Below, in pieces: positions 9,560 through 18,840 of a stretch of DNA of 27,480 nucleotides. The notes beneath the pieces are model-generated. The model made no database searches. It was not told where the DNA came from and was given only the letters and a program-made list of their open reading frames with translations. Position 1 is the first letter of the stretch. Each line of letters opens with the position of its first letter. A program made the translations under genes and the position numbers. The stretch comes from Sphaeroforma arctica JP610 (taxonomy: Eukaryota > Opisthokonta > Ichthyosporea > Ichthyophonida), in the NCBI RefSeq assembly GCF_001186125.1, contig NW_014040494.1, positions 45,708 through 73,187 on the forward strand, in the 5' to 3' direction.

Positions 9560-10780
9560 CAAATGATATTTGCTCTGAGATGTGAGTTCTGACTCCTTAG
9601 AGTCTGATGTATGTACCAAAGAATGCTGCTCTTCGAGTAAAAACCTTCCATATTGCAATCGTGTTTGTTTAAAATATAGATACTCAATAGAGTAGATGAA
9701 TAAGTGAATGAGTATAGACACAAGTAGTTATTTAAGTACACCACCAGCGCAGACAAAAACTAAAAAGGAGAGTGATCGGAGTCTTGTTCTCTAGAGAGAG
9801 TATATAGGGCTATTGCCAATTTGCCATAGGGCAATCAAGCAGTGACCTAGTTTTGACATCGACAACTCCAAATCACTGAAAACATTTCCTAAGAAGTAGG
9901 AGGAGGTTTTAAGCTTGCCCTTCTGGCAACTTTGTTAACAAACTTAAACCTGGTTTTTCACCGCATTGTAACTTGTTCACACTATAACCTTGGTTACTGA
10001 ACCATGTTCTAACTTTGCATTTTTGTATACACTTTTATTAAATATGAAAGAGAAGATAAATAGTAATAAAAGGATAGTTGTATAAATTGAAAGTAAATAG
10101 TTGTTATTAGGTTATGGGCTTATATTTGCCACTGTCTACTCTTTTATCAAAATGCTCAGCTCCACCGACGCTGACGCTACTGCTGGCCCCACTCGCATAA
10201 AGTGGACACGCCTTGCTCTCTCTGGTGATAACTATGATTGCTGGGATGCTTATCTCTACCTTGCTGCCCTCGGTGACTATGAATGGGACCTCAACCCCAT
10301 TCTTAACTACTGTGAGCTACTTAAGCCAACCCTTCTACCTGGTACTAAACCTGTTCCGTATGAACCCTTCAAGAAGGTTGACAGCACCACGGAATTCCGT
10401 AACCGGAAGTAGATTCTTGGTTCTTACCGAACCACTCGCAATCTTCTTCTGAGGTCCTTTTCTGATGAACTCCAGGAGCCCCGCAGCAAAGAAACGATTA
10501 TGAAGGACCCGTGGACTATCTATGACAATAACCGCCAGTCCACAAATCAGTCAAAGTCTCTCAACCAATTAACATGGCTTACCTCCGTGTCCTCCAAGTT
10601 GGCTTCGACGAAGACACTCGAGCATGAGCTATTAGATGCAAAAAAAAATGCAGACTGATGCTGAACTTCAGGGACTTCCTTTTACGAGCGATTTTATCAA
10701 CGATTGTTACTTAACCGGCCTCTCGCAGAAAGATCAAGAACATGCCAGTCAGTATCGGATCTGCCTTGTTTCGACTTAAA
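9560..10780 (+). mobile_element. Decayed Ty1/copia-type LTR retrotransposon fragment (probable 5' LTR region plus gag)
   Basis: This is a fossil element. From about 10150 the frame encodes a copia-type Gag start (…WTRLALSGDNYDCWDAYLY…), and Gag-like sequence can be followed to about 10770. Upstream, 9560-10105 is a plausible LTR with a TATATAG promoter element near 9800, followed by a primer-binding-site-like GGTTATGGGC at about 10110. I see no protease, integrase, reverse transcriptase or 3' LTR, so only the 5' portion remains. It is broken, with several breaks. LTR limits are uncertain. Age cannot be judged without the second LTR. Confidence 0.55.
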
Positions 10781-10857
10781 AAACCCCCCATTCTTTTTTC
10801 CAAACGCGAAAATGCCAATTATTTTTTTTACCAAACTGGAGGAAACTGCCTTATTTT

Positions 10858-11045
10858 AATGCAGACTTTCTTGAAATAAATTGAGACTATGGACCAAAAT
10901 TTTCAACAACTATTTCAAAATTTATTTCAACAAATTGTTTTAAAAAATATTTTCATATTCTGAGCCTCGGGAACTTGAACGGAGACTGGGGATCAAAATT
11001 TGACTTCAACAACTGTTTCAAAAACTGTTTCAAAAAATTGCGTTG
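10858..11045. repeat. Diverged direct duplication of about 70 bp
   Basis: The segment around 10872-10930 (TTGAGACTATGGACCAAAAT, then TCAACAACTATTTCAAAA) recurs around 10970-11040 (ACGGAGACTGGGGATCAAAA, then TCAACAACTGTTTCAAAA). The second copy overlaps the first 30 or so codons of the open frame starting at 11000, so the real start there is more likely the ATG at 11105. Confidence 0.55.
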
Positions 11046-11104
11046 GCAAACAATACATTGACGTCGATGCCCTCGACAAAGTTAGGGCGCCGCGACCACG
11101 AAAA

Positions 11105-12394
11105 ATGAAACTGCAAATAAGCAATCTGCCGACGGAGACTCAAGAAACTATATTTTCAAAAAGCTACAACCAGGAGCTTCGTAGTGTCAACAAGCATACT
11201 CGTACAGTGTATGACGAGTCGCTACTGCGCGCTACATCATACACGGATCAGGAGCTTAAGTGGATGTTTAACCTAGAAAGCGAGCGGGAAAAAGCCATGT
11301 TTTTCGGAAATACAAATTTGGTGAATGCGATTCGACAAATTGTCGACTATAGAACTTATTTATGGGCTGTAGTAGACAATCTACATTATGTCCAACCTAA
11401 AGTTGCGGTAAAACTCTTGGAAGTGACCAAGCAGCCGATCCAACTGGCGGAATCGACAGAAATCGTCAAATCTCGAATCATTCCTGAACACGATATCTTA
11501 CATATAGTGTACAGCGTCTTGAACGTGTCACGATCTTTTTTGGTACCAGAAGTAATTATTCAAACGTACAGCAACAAAATGACGGACAATGAATACAGCC
11601 TCAGATAAATCTATGCAATATCTCATGACGAGGACAAAGACCAAAGACCTTGCACGCGTTAAACTCATCGTCAACGCACACCACGACGTAAAACACTGCA
11701 TGCGACTGGACAATGTAATATACGACAGGCTGGTTCAGACAGGATTTGTGGTTCCAAAAACGGATCATTTGCTAGTGTTCTACCTTTACTATATATATCA
11801 ACAGACAACATCGCTGTTACGCAGAGGTTTCATGTATACACAACAAACATTCTCGCATCACTGGCGACAACGTCCGGACTGAACCAACTTCTCGAAGGCT
11901 CGCGGGACCAACTAAATTTCTAGCGTTGTAGTACTGAAGTTATGACACATCTGGTTCTACACAACAATGTTACGCTACTTAAGTCCCTTATTTTATCTAG
12001 TGCAACCTTTGATGTAAGTGAATCCAGTCTACCGATCAACTGTTCACCGGAGATTTTGGACGTCATGTTTGAAGCCAACTGGTGAAGAATATCGATTTTG
12101 CCGTGGTTGGATCAAATTCGGATGAAATCCAGTGTACATTTGCGAATCAAGCAACACGTACTCGCAACGGAACAAGAAATGTCTACAGATCACCGACCTC
12201 TGATTCTGGCCTTTACCAAGGAGTACAATTCCTACAATATATACCAAGATTTTGAGTTTGATACAATTTTTGGCTCACCGGTCTCTGCACACGAGCAGAG
12301 TTTGTTGGAGCACGTCGTGAAGAACAATTCAAAAGCTACCATTGTAATATACCTAGTTGATCCTCCGATCAGCCAACCAGATGTGCCAGTCTGA
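11105..12394 (+). pseudogene. Fossil F-box-like / degenerate-repeat protein gene, probably of large DNA virus origin
   Basis: Near the start is an F-box-like segment (MKLQISNLPTETQETIFSKS) followed by L-R-S-V-N-K-H. Then comes an alpha-helical, weakly ankyrin-like tail. The last part (FEFDTIFGSPVSAHE…ATIVIYLV) resembles a segment of the protein at 24879-26084. F-box plus ankyrin-like proteins are a large class in giant viruses. No introns are visible and base composition is more coding-like than the flanks. The copy is broken, with a few breaks. The viral origin is inference from architecture and neighbours; it could be a host F-box gene. Confidence 0.5.
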
Positions 12395-12429
12395 TGAAGA
12401 CTAAGTCGGTAATTCTGGATAAGTGGCAT

Positions 12430-12750
12430 GTTATTGGTTAAGACAATAACTAAGGATATCTTTATTTTATTTATTCTTCTAAAGATAGGATTTTATGAGT
12501 CTCTCGGATTCGCCCCAATGAAACATACCATAGTTTCTAATAGAGCGACAACGAAACATTAAATAAAATCCCTTCGGCGGAAACAGTACTGAGAGGATTA
12601 TATATAGGCAATGTCTCCGCCGCACAATCCCTCAGAATATTGCTGTTTTCACGAGGCATACCTAACTTTACTAAATGTCTTATTTCGTTTATTTACTTTG
12701 ATATTTTCACGATACTTAGAATTTACCTACGCGTTTATTTATTCTAAGGC
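12430..12750. other. Spacer with an interleaved inverted-repeat structure
   Basis: No gene is seen. Two inverted pairs interleave: CGGCGGA (12575-12581) with TCCGCCG (12616-12622), and CTGAGAGGATT (12589-12599) with AATCCCTCAG (12626-12635, one bulge). The order A-B-A'-B' is that of an H-type pseudoknot if transcribed. Confidence 0.4.
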
Positions 12751-13403
12751 GTTAATATCGCCTTGAGAGGCCGAATCTTACACAGGGCCGTCAGGCACAT
12801 TGGCGTCATCGCTGTGCAGGAAGACGTGATCCGGCCCTATGGTCGCTCGTGCCTGGCACTGGACGGATACACGTCATACAGTGGGGCGGGCGAGTATTAT
12901 TGATCGAATTTCCTCGGCAACACGACGTTTGTCCACAACTCTGGCACAAGTCACCAAATTGCTGTGCTGTCAAGCAAGTTTGGTCGAGTGGATTGCTCAG
13001 CTGTCGTGGTCGAGTACAACGGTGTATCTATCGCGAACCCTCACCTGACTGAGGGACGGTTTGACGATCGGCTGTACAAACTGTTCCCGCGAGCAAAGTG
13101 CCCAGAGGTCGAAAACATCCTGTCCAAGACCAGTCCGGGCATTATAGTCGGCGACTGCAATGCATGTGATTGCACATGCGGACCGTGTTGGATCAGCGAT
13201 TTTACACAACTACGCGCGGTTTGCGGACGAGTCCAAAAATGTGTTTCGCGAATACTACGGCTCCGTTCACACGTGTCTGCGAAATCGAGGCTATTCCCAC
13301 CGAAATCTCTTACCAAGTCTCCGTGTACAGGGGAGACTGTATATATCAGAGAGCAACTACACAACTTGGGGAGCCTTTGACGCGATCACAATGCGATCGT
13401 GAC
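12751..13403 (+). pseudogene. Fossil EEP-superfamily (endonuclease/exonuclease/phosphatase-like) gene
   Basis: Conceptual translation shows EEP landmarks in the right order. An opening strand VNIALRGRILHRAVRHIGVI is followed by AVQED, with the family's catalytic Glu. The family's substrate-side motif appears as NPHLTEGRFDD, and VGDCNA corresponds to the metal-binding GDxN motif. EEP enzymes hydrolyse phosphodiester or phosphate bonds with a divalent metal; large DNA viruses carry members. No intron is evident. It is broken, with several breaks. It is unrelated to the LINE endonuclease on the other strand at 20 kb. Assignment to the superfamily is fairly sure, viral origin less so. Confidence 0.6.
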
Positions 13404-13458
13404 AATGTGGTAATAATCCGAACAATGTGGGCAATAAAAATATTTCACGTACCTCTAA

Positions 13459-14060
13459 ATGAGATTTCCTTTGGGACTCGTGCTGGTGCTTGTGCTCATA
13501 CTCGCAACCGTAATTGTGAGGCTGAGGTCAAATGTCCCTCGGATAGTGTATGACTGCAAGGCCAAGTGTGCGGCCAAAAAGGTGCGACGGAGACGACCAA
13601 GACCGATCCGGTCACCGGCACCGACAACTTCGCTACTACGTCCGCCACTATTGGCGTCAACCCAGAGTTCAAGTTCTGTACTAGTGCGGGATCCGTGAAT
13701 ATATCCAAGACCCTATATCTGGCTCTATCATGGACACTCAGCAACGTGCAACGGACCGGCGTCGGAGACACCATCTCGCACAAGGGTCCTGACCGACCAA
13801 CGACACCGTCAACTTTTGGGCGCCAGTTCAAAAACGCGAGTGACAAAACTGTACAAATGGGGAATTCCTTCACAGGACGCATCAACCTCAACAATTGCAT
13901 CTTTTATCGCGTTGGACAAGTGATCCGCATCGGTGTTGAGGCGCAGGACTATGTGTCGACAAACTGCGAGTTTCGGAACTCACCAAACTTGATCTACGTC
14001 GGCGCATATCAAGGTCCACCAAAGATGTCGCAACGTTCAAGTTTACAAAGTGTGTTCTAG
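13459..14060 (+). pseudogene. Fossil membrane-anchored protein gene of unknown function
   Basis: It begins with a short N-terminal membrane anchor (MRFPLGLVLVLVLILATVIV) followed by Arg-rich and Cys-containing sequence. The downstream coding part is Thr/Ser/Asn-rich and beta-strand-like (…LYLALSWTLSNVQ…, …CIFYRVGQVIRIGVEAQDYV…), which suggests an exposed globular domain. An N-terminal anchor with an exported Thr-rich domain is common among large-virus envelope and virion proteins, but no family is recognised. The copy is broken, with about one or two breaks. It follows the EEP fossil by about 55 bases on the same strand, a compact spacing. Confidence 0.4.
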
Positions 14061-14239
14061 GTGACCGCGTGAGCAATATCAAAAATCCGGACAATTACGT
14101 ACATCGACTTTACTGTTAAAAACGTGATTGTCGACATTTTCATCATTTTCGTCCGAAGACAAATCAGACTCAGCCAATGCACACCGTTCGGGTTCAGTGC
14201 ATCATCGATGGCTGTAGCAGCAAAGCGACATATTTATTA

Positions 14240-15420
14240 ATTAAACGCGCTGCTCGTATTGTTATTATTACATGCCTATTGCTGTGTAACAACTGGGCAC
14301 GCAATAATATTAACATAAAAATATCTTAATAGTATATTCCGCGCAGTATTGATGTCCCTGTCGGCAACGTATCCACAGTTCCATACACATGGACAAGTAA
14401 ATATCTTCTTTGAGCCCAGATTCCAGTTAATCCGTAGGCAAGATCCACATGTCTTAAATGTTTACGCCTCGTCGCAGACGACCACGGTGCAGTCCTTATA
14501 CAGCGACGCCTTGTTTATCAGCATCTTCCGGAATGCAAAGTGACTCCATGTTAGCATATTGCGCGCCGTCTTTTGATCGAGCTTCCTGTCCTTCTTATGT
14601 ACCATACTCGACGTTTCGAACTTGAGGATTAGGATTACCTCGTGGATTGTACACAGCCAGTGGGCCATCTTTCAGTGTAGCTCTCTCACTCGATCCTTGA
14701 CCATGTCCATCATCCGATACCAAGCTTTGCGCATTCTCCGCTTCCGCTAAGAATTCCCCTCCTTGTCAATTCGCCCCTGTAGTAGGTTAATCTGCTTGCA
14801 CATCCAGAATAGTTGCTTCATATCCCCGGCACCCCACTCAGTCGATATTCCAAGAGTATCAAAGGTTGTCTGGAATGATCTCACACCAGGGTCCAGAGCG
14901 GCAGTCCACTTAGCTCCAATTTCAGGTTCAGGTCTAAGGCTTGCGTCGACGGTCCGTGGTACAATCACATAGTAATGTCCAAGCCTATCTCGTTTGAACA
15001 GCACGGTACTATCGATCTCAGGTATTTCCTCGATAGTCATCAGGCAGCATGTCAAATACTATAGTAAAAAAGGACCGACGTGAACGTATCGTGTTAGAAC
15101 ATAAGCACAAATTCCGTCTTCGACCCTTCCTTGGCTGCACTCTGGACCTGACGCGCGAGTACCGACACTGCCTCGGCATGTTTACGTTTGGACCTGTATG
15201 ACATGTCAAAGGAATCATTTGTCTCATTTTTTTTTCATTCTTGGCCTGGATGGTACTCAACGCATCTACAAAGGTGTGGATTGCAGCATCACGTATGCTC
15301 TCCTGATAATCCGTATACCAGGGGTACAACATCAAATTCCTGGACGACTTCAAGCGGCGCGCTTGAACAGAGCGATCCGCTTCATTTTACTCTTGGGGAG
15401 ATTCGTCCGGTTCAGGAAAT
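14240..15420 (-). pseudogene. Fanzor (eukaryotic TnpB-like RNA-guided nuclease) remnant
   Basis: The minus strand shows the conserved C-terminal half of Fanzor/TnpB in the right order. These are a helical segment (ESIRDAAIHTFVDALSTI), the SYRSKRK motif (TnpB 'RSK' strand), LFKRDRLGHYYVIVPR, and the RuvC-I block AALDPGVRSF followed by EWGAGDMKQLF. Next come FETSSMV and MLTWSHFAFRKML, a four-Cys zinc ribbon (KTCGSC … FTCPCVWNC), and the RuvC-III block ADRDINTARNI. Working Fanzors are guided by a noncoding RNA, usually encoded at the 3' end of the gene, and cut DNA. The N-terminal recognition part is not seen, and the gene is broken, with several breaks. No serine recombinase (IS607 TnpA) is visible beside it. 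Giant viruses and mobile elements of protists both carry Fanzors; the virus-like neighbours favour the former. Confidence 0.85.
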
Positions 15421-15535
15421 ACCCTTATTTATTTGCAAGAATTGTCATAAAAATTTGCCAAACCCCAAAATGCCTTATTTTTTTGCCCAAATTAACGGGA
15501 CTGTCGGGCGAAGGACACTGCCCTCGATCTTTTGG

Positions 15536-15895
15536 AACAAGTTTTCTTATTTTTTGGAAGACACACTCAGAGCCGCAGACTCTGGGGCAAGGCTATACTC
15601 AAGTTTATTTTATTTTTTCGAAACACACTCAGAGGCGGAGACTCTGGAACAAGGCTATACTCAAGTTTATATTATTATTTTTTTGGAAAACACACTCAGA
15701 GGCGCAGACTCTGGGACAAGACTAGTAGACTCGAGTCTGTTTTGTTTTTTTTGGAAGACACACTCAGAGGCGCAGACTCTGGGACAAGATTAGTAGACTC
15801 AAGTTTATTTTATTTTTTGCAAAACACAGTCAGACTCTGGGACAAGACTAAAAACTCAAGTTTATTTCATTTTTTGGAAAACACAAGCTGGATTT
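15536..15895. repeat. Minisatellite, about 66-bp unit, between 5 and 6 copies
   Basis: Units carry ACACACTCAGAGGCGCAGAC and TCTGGGACAAG, then ACTCAAGTTTATTTTATTTT and a T-run ending TTTTTTGGAA. The last unit is shortened. The repeat creates three long overlapping frames on the plus strand that are not genes. It lies just upstream of the Fanzor remnant. Confidence 0.9.
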
Positions 15896-16144
15896 TTAGT
15901 CAAGTTGCCAAGCGTAAATAAATACGGTCGGAGGGTTGGTTTGGTTTTTTTTATAGAAAAGGACAGGGAAAAACAATCAAGGTTTTCCCGACACAGGGAG
16001 TTTTAAATACGTTTTTATAAAAACCAGAATACGGACCACATGTAATACACTTAACTGTTTGTAAAAAATATATTTTCATGTCATATTTCATCTTCTATGT
16101 CACAGGACACATGTTGGTTCATCGCAAAATTATACTGTTCGAAA

Positions 16145-16478
16145 ATGACCTGTGCAATTTGCCTTACTGATTCCGAATGTGAGACCAGATCAAGTTGCTG
16201 CACTGAGAAACTTTATCTGTCCACAATGCCGCCAGTACTCGTCCGAGAACATTGAAATAACACTTAACGCGGCGATCCTGGCTTCTGATAAAACATTCAT
16301 GGCCGAGATGGTACAAGACCACTGGCAAACTATTTTCTCCGTATGTACACCCAGCGAAATAGGCCCCGTAGCCGCCTTAGCAGCTAAGGACGGATTTCTG
16401 TCTGAGGATAAATCAATCGAGTGCAAATATCACTGGATTAAACACAAATCGATGGAGTCGTTTAGAGCCAAGATTTAA
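16145..16478 (+). pseudogene. RING-finger-like remnant
   Basis: A start codon opens M-T-C-A-I-C-L-T-D, the first Cys pair of a RING finger, and a little further on the same strand reads F-I-C-P-Q-C-R-Q-Y, the typical last Cys pair. These are followed by a helical tail of about 80 residues (…ENIEITLNAAILASDKTFM…). RING domains act as ubiquitin ligases and are frequent in both hosts and large DNA viruses. The two halves are not in one frame, so the copy is broken. Viral origin is suggested only by the neighbours. Confidence 0.4.
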
Positions 16479-16489
16479 CATAATAAAAT

Positions 16490-17050
16490 ATATCCCCCGA
16501 CTTCGCCCCTCATGTAAGTCTGGCGGCGTGAGACTCCCACACCTTGTGCTTGTGTGTGTATATATGTACATGTATATATGTATTTTTGTGTACTAGTATA
16601 TTATATGTGTGGACGCATATGTATATATGTGCACATGTATTGTTACGTACTAGTTTTTTTAGGGTTTATGCACGTGTTTGCACCTTTCAGCCACACCTTT
16701 ACAACAAGTCTTTTGATGTCGTACATAACGCGTCGTTACGGTCTAGAAGACAATCGGTGATATTTACCCCGCCGATGACTTTTTTCTTTTCTTATATCGA
16801 CGATCGCAGTAGTACCGCGATCGCGGGCTGGTTGGTCGTAGAGTATCCCGTCCAATGATCTTTGGACGATTTGTTCCATTATTGTCTCCGATATCGTAGG
16901 CATACTATTGGACACCATCGTTTTCGTATATGTAGTCACCTTATTTAGTTATTTATATATACATACTTATTTATATATTCAAAGTACACACTGGGCTCCA
17001 ATCTCGTACAAAAGAAACTCCAAAATGCTCTTTTTTTTCCAAATTTTTAT
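16490..17050. other. Spacer with a TG/TA microsatellite; no supported gene
   Basis: A (TG/TA)-rich tract spans about 16545-16645. TTTTTTTAGGGTTTATG near 16653 is a single telomere-like unit. A perfect 7-bp inverted repeat CGATCGC/GCGATCG lies at 16801-16823. A minus-strand frame (16736-16939) has no recognisable motif. Confidence 0.5.
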
Positions 17051-17051
17051 T
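17046..17051 (-). terminator. AATAAA, candidate original poly(A) signal of the LNR/DUF1036 gene
   Basis: TTTATT on the plus strand, 23 bases beyond the telomere-like motif at 17074. If the LINE is ignored, this signal would lie just past the 3' UTR motif of the LNR gene, matching the arrangement in the lipase gene. Confidence 0.4.
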
Positions 17052-17073
17052 AAACGTAATCGATCGGGCGGGC

Positions 17074-17095
17074 TTTTAGGGTTTAGGGTTTTAGG
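17074..17095. repeat. Telomere-like motif at the LINE 3' boundary
   Basis: It begins TTTTAGGGTTTAGGGTT and ends TTAGG. The first 17 bases equal 22516-22532 on the far side of the LINE, so it may be one copy of the target-site duplication. Confidence 0.6.
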
Positions 17096-17481
17096 TATCT
17101 TTATTTGTTTACACGCTATTGATATATACAATATTACAATGCCTTGTGTCCGAAGACCTGTGGCGGCCGGCAGGTGTCGCAGTTTGTGCCTTAATCCCTG
17201 TTTCCTCAGGTAGAGGCTAACTGAACTATGTAATGGCTGAGTTGTTGCGCTGCGTTTAGTTTGCTATGTGGCTTGGTTTCTTTGGGTATGTAGTTCTATG
17301 GGTTGTTTTAGTAGTAGTTTGTAAATCCTAACTGGTTGGAAACAAGTGCTGAAAATATACTGTGACCGATTTGCATTTCGTATTACTGAATATGAGAGAG
17401 AGACCAGTAGCGGCACTACTGTCTCGGACTCACTACCGCATCATCGGGTTGCGATTTGCAACTGTGTCTGCCGGTAGGCGC

Positions 17482-18102
17482 TTAAGGCGGATGTGTTCTA
17501 GGAGGTGGGCGTTTCATAGCAGGATGTTTGTGAATATAATTGCTATTCAGCTTCAAGTCAATGCAAATCTGTCGTAGGCATATTTGCCAACACTTGGTAA
17601 AATCAGGTGGATCCAGACTGCTAGTGATATAGGAGAGAGTGATATCTATTGGGATATTGTTTTCTAAATCCTGATCTGTATCGAACAGGGGGTGAATGTG
17701 GTGGTTGGGTAGTGTGCGTTTCCAATACTGTGGTGTAATTATGTACGCTGCTGCCTCTGGGTGAAGCGTATTGAAATCTATTTGCGGATTATCAATCCAC
17801 AGTACTCTATTGGGTTGCTGGCAACGATCTATACTAGCCAGTGATGGCCATATAAATTCATTGCCTGGGTGTGCACCATTTACACGTAACGTATGAACTA
17901 CAGTAGTCATGAAACGCGGCACTGGGGACACTTTTTCTATGAGTATGTTTGGTTCTATCGGTCCCTTGTGTATATATACTAGTTGATCGTGAATCGTTAG
18001 CATGTCTGTATAACGCTTGCGACTACTAAGTGCATTTAGCAGTGTTTTATTAACTACTACGCCTTTCTGTGGTGCGATCAGTATTGACACAAACTCTAAC
18101 AC
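17482..18102 (-). pseudogene. LINE ORF2, C-terminal part
   Basis: An open stretch of 206 codons at the 3' end of the LINE coding region, ending in a basic, Pro-rich tail (…MKRPPPRTHPP). It lies in a different frame from the thumb segment upstream, so one frame change separates them. It contains Trp- and Asp-bearing blocks (…VLWIDNPQIDFNTLHPEAAAY…) but no recognisable zinc knuckle or RNase H catalytic residues. The methionine at its start is not a real start: this is simply the continuation of the reverse-transcriptase polyprotein. Confidence 0.6.
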
Positions 18103-18142
18103 GAAGGGACATGTAAAGTGTGTGGGAGTGAATTTTCTAGCG

Positions 18143-18840
18143 CTACAGCCGATGCATGCGAGACCTGCCGGGGTCTTTTCTAGCGTGAAACAGAACCTGT
18201 GTAATATGTAGAACAGGAAGATCGTCGGAACTCGGAAGAGAAGACTGTTGAAGCTGTGATGTTCCAGCGGTGTGTCGAATCGGTAGCGCTCTTCTTCGCC
18301 GGGGTAGATGAGCCGAAATCTCAGCTCGCTCTTCCTTGTTTGGTTTCTTTTTGGTATAGAAAATCTTCAATTGTCTGTATAGTTTATAATATGGATAGAA
18401 ATAGATGTTCTCGCGAGCGAGCATGGTGAGTCCCGTCGGGGTGAAAACGGATTTCCGTTTGTTCATATAGTCTTGCAGTGGATTTCAGATTGATATTCTA
18501 CTAATATGATTGATTAAACTTACACATTGCCACTCACACAGTGCCTGAGCATCAAGCAAGCCACAGAATTTGATCGAATTACGCATAGTAGGTGTTAAAC
18601 TCCTAGGCGGGTCTTTCTGTGCCGCTGTGGATGTAATATACCCTACAGCACGATGGAGCACAAAATTGAGTTGGAATAACTGTTTCTCTATCACTTCAGT
18701 GAGTGATTTATCGGCTAAAGGAATAAAACAGAGTCCAAATGTGATTTTGGAGAGTATAAACATTCGAAAAATCATAAGCTTGTTATGCGGGTGCAAGTGA
18801 TCCCCAGCTCGAAAGCCGAAAGGATTGCAAGCATCTCTAC
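18143..18840 (-). pseudogene. LINE ORF2, thumb and connection region
   Basis: After the reverse transcriptase frame ends at 18772, homologous-looking sequence continues in another frame from about 18840 (GFRAGDHLHPHNKLMIFRMF), typical of the region after RT motif E in LINEs. An in-frame stop near 18485 splits it into 18485-18796 and 18143-18466. The second part is rich in Arg and Lys (KKKPNKEERAEISAHLPRRR), consistent with nucleic-acid contact. Confidence 0.6.

Noticed and set aside
9480-9570. Possible tRNA or tRNA-derived SINE head (GGCAGAGCA and GGTTCAAAT)
   Set aside because: The arms around the T-loop-like part do not pair, and no acceptor stem or anticodon arm can be drawn.
12751-13403. 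EEP remnant as a second LINE endonuclease
   Set aside because: No reverse transcriptase follows it, and its N-P-H-L-T-E-G-R-F-D-D motif is unlike the LINE endonuclease at 20.1-21.0 kb.
15188-15921. Three long overlapping plus-strand frames with repeated FFWKTHSEAQTLG-type text
   Set aside because: They are products of the 66-bp minisatellite.
16801-16823. Perfect 7-bp inverted repeat CGATCGC/GCGATCG
   Set aside because: Too short and isolated to support a function; no adjacent promoter or gene uses it.
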